Shown: piece after piece, positions 58,849-64,000 of the stretch
Numbering within the stretch: the first letter of the stretch is position 1
Layout: each line of letters begins with the position of its first letter
From: Trifolium pratense
Lineage: Eukaryota; Streptophyta; Magnoliopsida; Fabales; Fabaceae
Length of the DNA: 64,000 nucleotides
Direction: 5' to 3'
Assembly (NCBI RefSeq): GCF_020283565.1
Contig: NC_060065.1
Coordinates: 32,042,409-32,106,408, forward strand
Notes under the pieces: model-generated
Databases searched by the model: none
What the model saw: the letters and a program-made list of their open reading frames with translations, nothing else
What the model was told of the DNA's origin: nothing
Translations under genes and position numbers: made by a program

Positions 58849-60354
58849 ACAAATAAAACTCTACAAAATATGCCTACATGGCAAGACAGTAAGTTTCTAT
58901 TTGATGATGGTGTAAAATTATTTTATATTGTCAAGTGCATGTTAATTTGTCATTAAACTCCTTTGTTCTCAATTATAACTTCAAATCTACAATATCGTGC
59001 AAACACAAACAAAGGAAACACTCAACTCATAAATTCCCCATTTCTTTCCTTGAATTCTTCTTTCACTCTTTTTTTTTTTTACGAGAAAATGCTTATAGCA
59101 TATCATTGATTAATATGTGGTCTATACAATCTGAAATGTTTACCAGAATCTAGACACTAGCTAAAAATGTGGTCACTTAAGCGAGCAACCTGATTTATTT
59201 TGACTCTCTTGTGTTTTTATTTAAACTACTTGATATAATTTTATTGAACAATTTGACATAGTACTCATGCAAAACAATTCCATTCTTTTGACCAACAAGC
59301 AAGTAACCATCAATGCAGTTATGAGAGATGGTCAATTATTATTATCATGTATAGTAAAATAAGATACCTATAAAATACCATTTCTACCCATTCTCCTTTC
59401 TTGACAACTCATTTAACTAGGGATAAATTTTGTCATTTCATATCAAAATTTTGGCTTTTAATATCAAATTTATTAAAATAATATTATAATTATTTTTTGA
59501 CAAGAATATTATTATAATTATTATACCCTATTTATTACACATTGCTTTTATATTTTATACGAGACATATATTTTTACTCATATATTAATATAGTTTTATC
59601 TATTTTTTGATAATTTCTACGAGACCTATATTTATACTCACATATTAATACGATGACATAATTTTATTTCATTTTATTTTTGTGACTTCTATGGGAGATG
59701 CATGTTTTTATTCATATTAATAAAGTTGTCTATTTTTTTATGATTTTTACGAGGCTTATATTTATAGTCATAGTACATTTATAAAGTATTGGTGTAAAAA
59801 ATACTATGTGAAAGATTTTGAAATAGATACCCAAATTTCGTCTTTAATTAGTCTCTATAAATGTTTTTAGCAAATTTCAATCCTCCAAATAATTTTCGCA
59901 CAACTTTTGGTCTATGCTTTTAAGTCAACTCATGTGTATCTAAAATATAGTGGGGAGATAAGAAAAACATTATCAAGTATTGTTCAAATGAGATATCAAA
60001 CATTGAGAGTTTTATTTTTAATTTGAAAATTTAAGTGTTACGAATATTAATTAAAGAAAAGAAAAGAAAAATATATTATTAATTTTAAATTAAAAAATTA
60101 ATTTTGAATATTAGATGAATCACACAATTGATTTTATTTAATGATCATGAACTAAATATGACCAGATTTATGCATTTCAATCACAAAGAACACCACCAAC
60201 TGCATACACGATACCCGCCAATATATCATGTAATTAATACACATTTCTTTCATTTTTTTATGTACTGAAACTAAATGACTCTTGGAGTCATGCATTTCAT
60301 GTGAGAATAAATATTATATATGATTGAAATACAAAGTGATTTCAATCATATAGT
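58849..60354. other. AT-rich gene-free DNA, unit 2
   Basis: Copy of 46465-47970, including the two hairpins (now 60275-60291 and 60318-60351). Confidence 0.45.
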
Positions 60355-60619
60355 TTGTGCGCCGCACCATAAGAAAGATAGCTCTGCTAGGGTTTTGAAA
60401 CTTTAGTTTCTTCTTCTTCCTCAAGGCCTGCTTCTTCATCGGTTGCCGAGTCAACCGAGAGTTTAAAGTCCTAATACGGTCCTCCGGTAACGGAGGGCCT
60501 AGTTTGGTTAGGGACCGGTGTTGACAAAGTGATCGTTTGATGAAGTCTTGGGCTGCTGAGGAGAGTTTACTGATCTGCCCTATATTGAGTGTTTTCCTGT
60601 GTCTGCGTTTTTAATTATT

Positions 60620-62152
60620 ATGTCTGATATACCGACTCCTATGGACGCATTTGTTTTCAATGCTGCTCTGCCGCCGCCCCAAAAGCCACCGGAGGGAGGG
60701 CGGCAGCCTCACCAACCGAAAAAGATGTCCTTCAGGGACATTCTGACTGAAGGTCAAGAGAAAATCCAAGCTAAAGAGAAAGTAGATTTGATCGCAAACG
60801 GATTGATGAAAGTCACCTTAGAGGAAGGAAATCGTCTGTTACCAAAGGTAACAATGGATGAGAAACTTTTTCAAGAATTGTGCAATCCCTGGAAGGAGGC
60901 TCTCGTTGTCAAACTATTGGGAAAGAACGTGGGATTTAATATGATGAAAGATCGGCTGCAAAAGCTATGGAGACTCACTGGGGGATTCGAAATCATGAAT
61001 GTAGACAATGGTTTCTATATGGTGAAGTGTGAACTGCTTGCAGATCGAGAGAAAATTATGTCGGCTGGCCCATGGATGTTGTTTGATCATTATCTGGCTG
61101 TAGCAAGATGGACTCCTGATTTTGCCTCTCCACATGCGAAAGTGGAAAAGACTTTGGTTTGGATTCGATTCCCGGGACTTAATCTTTTGTACTACGATGA
61201 AAGTGTTTTACTGGGATTGGCTTTGGTGGTTGGCACACCGATTAAGGTGGACACTAACACGCTTAAGGTGGAACGTGGCCGCTTTGCTAGAGTTTGCGTG
61301 GAGATCGACCTAACTCTACCGGTGGTTGGAAAGGTTAATGTTAATGGACATTGGTATAATGTCCAATATGAAGGCCTGCATATTATTTGTGGAGGTTGTG
61401 GCTGCTATGGTCATCATACCCGCAATTGTGAAAAAACTCTTGTTAAAAAAGTGTCGGCGTCGGAAAAAACAGTGCAACCTGGTGGCAGACCGGAGAAGGC
61501 AACGGTGGTTACAGAACCAATTAAGGAAATCATTGAAGGAAAATCAGTTATCGATGTAGAAAAGGCAACTGAATCTGAAATATTAAAAGAGGTGCATGGG
61601 GAGTGGCTAGTTGTGCAACGTAAAAAGAGGAACAAAAAAGTAAACAATAGTCAATCCTCATCATTACCTAATAATGAGCAACAACAATCTTTGAATAAAA
61701 AAGGAAAAGAGTTTGTTTCCTCCTTTAAAGGATCACATGTCAACCATCAAGATGGGGTGGGGACCAGCCATATAAACAACAAAAAAAGAAGATTTGATAA
61801 GAGTGAAATTAATGGGGAGACACGCCACCTAAGCTTGAAGGCGGGCCCACGTGAGAAGAATGAAGCAAGCTCCCTTGCTAGGCATCACGTGAATACCATG
61901 CATGAAAACATGGTTGGGCCTAACTTCAAAACAAGCCCAAATCCTCATGCTTCAATAGACTTTACTCTTTGCACCCCCGATGGAAAAAATAACAAACGCG
62001 ATCAGAAGGGCAGCAAAGACCCGCCAGAAAATAAAGGCAACATAACCTTTAAATTTGATGCTACAGTTCGACCCATTAACGTGGAAGAAAGTGGTTCCCA
62101 AGTTGAGGAACGTGTTCCGGAGTCTCCCATAGATTGGGAGCCTTGTAAGTAA
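60620..62152 (+). CDS. LINE ORF1 (DUF4283 plus zinc knuckle), unit 2
   Basis: Same 510 aa product as at 48236-49768 from ATG 60620. It keeps the zinc knuckle and differs by one residue near the C-terminus (FNFD becomes FKFD). The frame is intact. Confidence 0.88.
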   Translation: MSDIPTPMDAFVFNAALPPPQKPPEGGRQPHQPKKMSFRDILTEGQEKIQAKEKVDLIANGLMKVTLEEGNRLLPKVTMDEKLFQELCNPWKEALVVKLLGKNVGFNMMKDRLQKLWRLTGGFEIMNVDNGFYMVKCELLADREKIMSAGPWMLFDHYLAVARWTPDFASPHAKVEKTLVWIRFPGLNLLYYDESVLLGLALVVGTPIKVDTNTLKVERGRFARVCVEIDLTLPVVGKVNVNGHWYNVQYEGLHIICGGCGCYGHHTRNCEKTLVKKVSASEKTVQPGGRPEKATVVTEPIKEIIEGKSVIDVEKATESEILKEVHGEWLVVQRKKRNKKVNNSQSSSLPNNEQQQSLNKKGKEFVSSFKGSHVNHQDGVGTSHINNKKRRFDKSEINGETRHLSLKAGPREKNEASSLARHHVNTMHENMVGPNFKTSPNPHASIDFTLCTPDGKNNKRDQKGSKDPPENKGNITFKFDATVRPINVEESGSQVEERVPESPIDWEPCK

Positions 62153-62190
62153 GTTGCTCTTGTAACTCTTCTTTGTCTCCAATTTTGTCA

Positions 62191-62469
62191 ATGATGATAG
62201 GATTCAAAGAAGTTACTCTGCTGTCCTGGAATATTTGGGGGGCAGCAAATAAGAAAGCAAAAAGACATTTGATGGATTTAATTAGGAAACATTCACCCAC
62301 CTTCCTAATTATTATGGAGACTCACACTAGTTTTCAGAAGACTAAACAGTTTTGGAATAGAGCTGCTTATGTAGATGTGCACTGTGTGGATGCTCGCGGT
62401 CATGCTGGGGGAATTTGGATACTTAAGCAAAATGGGAGCAACATTGCTGCCAATGTGTTGGATATTTGA
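62191..62469 (+). pseudogene. LINE ORF2 endonuclease fragment, unit 2
   Basis: Copy of 49807-50085, truncated after about 92 codons in the same way. Confidence 0.85.
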
Positions 62470-62807
62470 ATTGGCTTAATTTTGCTAAAACAAATACTAA
62501 CAAGATGTTGGAAAACATGTTACAACATCCTTTTTATTCAAGGAAATCTCGCGCATTTATGAGAGCATCTGCTATATATGGAAATCCACTTAAAGAGCAC
62601 GCTCAATGGAGATTTGATCTGATCAGGAGTTTTAAGGATAAGACAGACTTAATGGTACAACGGTATGATCACAATTATCCTATAAAGTCCTTAAACACTT
62701 TTGGAAAGTTTATATACATTCTTGATAAAGATCAAAAGAGAATCAGATCACCTTTTATGAGCTACAAGGAGCGTCCTATGAGTAATGAAGAAAGAGGAGC
62801 GTGCTAG
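62466..62807 (+). CDS. Unrecognised 113-codon open frame, unit 2
   Basis: Copy of 50082-50423 with the same sequence. No domain recognised. Confidence 0.25.
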   Translation: MNWLNFAKTNTNKMLENMLQHPFYSRKSRAFMRASAIYGNPLKEHAQWRFDLIRSFKDKTDLMVQRYDHNYPIKSLNTFGKFIYILDKDQKRIRSPFMSYKERPMSNEERGAC

Positions 62808-63472
62808 ATCATTATATATACGAAGATCAAGTTCAAGACTAAGCATCTCATTGAAAAATATTAGTTACACATATTGAGTCTTTGTTGAGTCTTTGTTGAG
62901 TGTTTTATTATTTGATTGTAATTCTTGCTTGTGGATTCTATAACACGAGTTAAGAAGTAAGTTTATTATTTTAAGGTTACTCCTAAGCTTTGAAGTACGG
63001 AGTTTACCGTGTGTGATTCATTTGAAGCTTTTAAGCAAAAGTGAAGTGTTGTCTTGACAAGTTGTCGCCACATCATTCCTAACATTGTATAATCAACACA
63101 GGTTGTGTTGTGTGAGTGGAAGTGAGATGGGATCTCATGTCTAGGAGTTCCTAGGCAGAAGTTGCATGAGTAGTGTCGAGGTTATAAGGCGTAAACCAGG
63201 GGTTTGCTGGAGGTCTTAGTTTAAGGCGTAAATCCTAGGGTTTGCTGGAGGTCTTAGTAACTAGAGCTATTAGTGGATTTCCTTCCTGGATTGGTATCCC
63301 CCAGAGTAGGCAGTTGGCTGAACTGGGTTAACAATTACTTGTGCACCTTATTTATTTTCTGTCAGTATTTTATATGTTATATAAGATGTGCCAACAATAG
63401 AAAACAACATTATCCACAAAGTAGTTGTTGGGACATCTTAGGCAACATCATTCTAGTGATACCAGAATTTCA
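62808..63472 (+). mobile_element. Sirevirus 5' LTR (3' part), unit 2
   Basis: Copy of 50424-51088. The primer-binding site follows at 63475-63486. Confidence 0.65.
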
Positions 63473-63541
63473 ATTGGCATCAGAGCAGGCACCCTGTTCT
63501 GTTATTTTGGGTGAGCTCCAGGGAGAGTACTTTCTGGTACA

Positions 63542-64000
63542 ATGGATAAAGAAGGAGGGTCAGTGTCTAAACCCCCCTTACTGACAGGTCCTGAGAACTA
63601 TGATTATTGGAAATCTAAAATGGAGGCTTTCATAAAATCAATTGACAGCAGGACATGGAAGGCTGTGTTACGTGGATGGGAACCACCAATGGTTCTTGAC
63701 AAAGATGGCAATAAAACGGATGTCAAGAAGCCAAATGATGAATGGACTAAAGATGAGGATGATCTGGCACTTGGCAACTCCAAAGCCTTGTATGCAATTT
63801 TTAATGGTGTGGATGCAAACATGTTCAGGCTTGTTAAGAGATGTATTACTGCTAAGCATGCCTGGGAAATTCTGAGAAAAGCTCATGAAGGAACATCAAA
63901 AGTTAAGCTATCTAAACTTCAGATGCTCAAAACCAATTTTGAGAATCTCAGAATGAAGGAGGAAGAAACCATTCATGACTTTCAGATGAATGTGCTTGAC
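63542..64000 (+). CDS. Sirevirus gag-pol, unit 2, cut by the window edge
   Basis: Starts with the same MDKEGGSVSKPPLLTGPENY as the copy at 51158 and is open to the end of the window (153 codons, gag only). If the duplication model is right, this copy should continue past the point where unit 1 breaks and include reverse transcriptase, RNase H and the 3' LTR. Confidence 0.92.
   Translation, partial: MDKEGGSVSKPPLLTGPENYDYWKSKMEAFIKSIDSRTWKAVLRGWEPPMVLDKDGNKTDVKKPNDEWTKDEDDLALGNSKALYAIFNGVDANMFRLVKRCITAKHAWEILRKAHEGTSKVKLSKLQMLKTNFENLRMKEEETIHDFQMNVLD

Larger units (their letters stand above)
60355..62469 (+). mobile_element. L1-type LINE, 5' part only (unit 2)
   Basis: Second copy of 47971-50085, with the same abrupt 3' truncation. 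The shared break shows that the truncation preceded the large duplication. Confidence 0.75.
54192..64000. repeat. 12,384 bp direct tandem duplication, unit 2 (runs off the window)
   Basis: This is the second copy of 41808-51616, offset by exactly 12,384 bp. Substitutions noted: 55400 (T to A), 58442 (T to C), 61094 (T to C) and 62053 (T to A, which changes one LINE ORF1 residue). No indels are visible, since every shared landmark keeps the same offset. Confidence 0.97.

Overview
The window is nuclear DNA of a flowering plant. The introns are typical of plants, the intergenic DNA is AT-rich, and the mobile elements (Sirevirus-type copia, L1-type LINE, PIF/Harbinger, Stowaway/Tourist/hAT MITEs, tRNA-derived elements) are plant families. 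The overall flavour suggests a legume; that is inference from repeat style and protein resemblance, not a search. No tRNA, rRNA or CRISPR locus of ordinary kind was found.

Layout. 1-6.5 kb: degraded repeats, a 5'-truncated LINE (minus strand), a nested Stowaway MITE and two broken mTERF copies that share a duplicated upstream flank. 6.9-8.3 kb: a three-exon Myb/SANT-like gene of the PIF/Harbinger accessory type. 9.3-20.3 kb (minus): an intact 24-exon VPS53 gene (819 aa by my splice model), whose introns hold a 3 x 357 bp tandem array, a solo LTR with a perfect target-site duplication, and a SINE remnant. 20.9-21.9 kb: an inverted repeat followed by a 421 bp tandem duplication carrying a tRNA-like unit with good A/B boxes. 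22.4-24.0 kb: a PIF/Harbinger element in which an internal deletion has run the SANT ORF into the transposase ORF out of frame. 27.0-28.7 kb (minus): an intronless E-class PPR gene. 28.7-35.8 kb: AT-rich, gene-free DNA with one very clean hAT-type MITE. 35.8-44.3 kb (plus): a 22-exon endosomal Na+(K+)/H+ exchanger of the NHX5/NHX6 type (548 aa) with three U12-type introns and a GC-AG last intron.

41.8-64.0 kb: the most striking feature is a 12,384 bp direct tandem duplication that starts inside NHX intron 19. Each unit holds the last three NHX exons, MITEs, an L1-type LINE fragment and the 5' half of a Sirevirus retrotransposon. The copies differ at only a handful of sites. The first unit ends in the middle of the Sirevirus pol region and is fused directly to NHX intron sequence; the second unit runs off the window. 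NHX itself stays complete; the second set of its 3' exons is orphaned. Either this is a very recent tandem duplication or an assembly artefact (false haplotype duplication), which raw long reads would settle.

VPS53 and NHX5/6 proteins both act at the trans-Golgi/endosome, but the genes lie 15 kb apart on opposite strands and nothing in the sequence implies a functional cluster.
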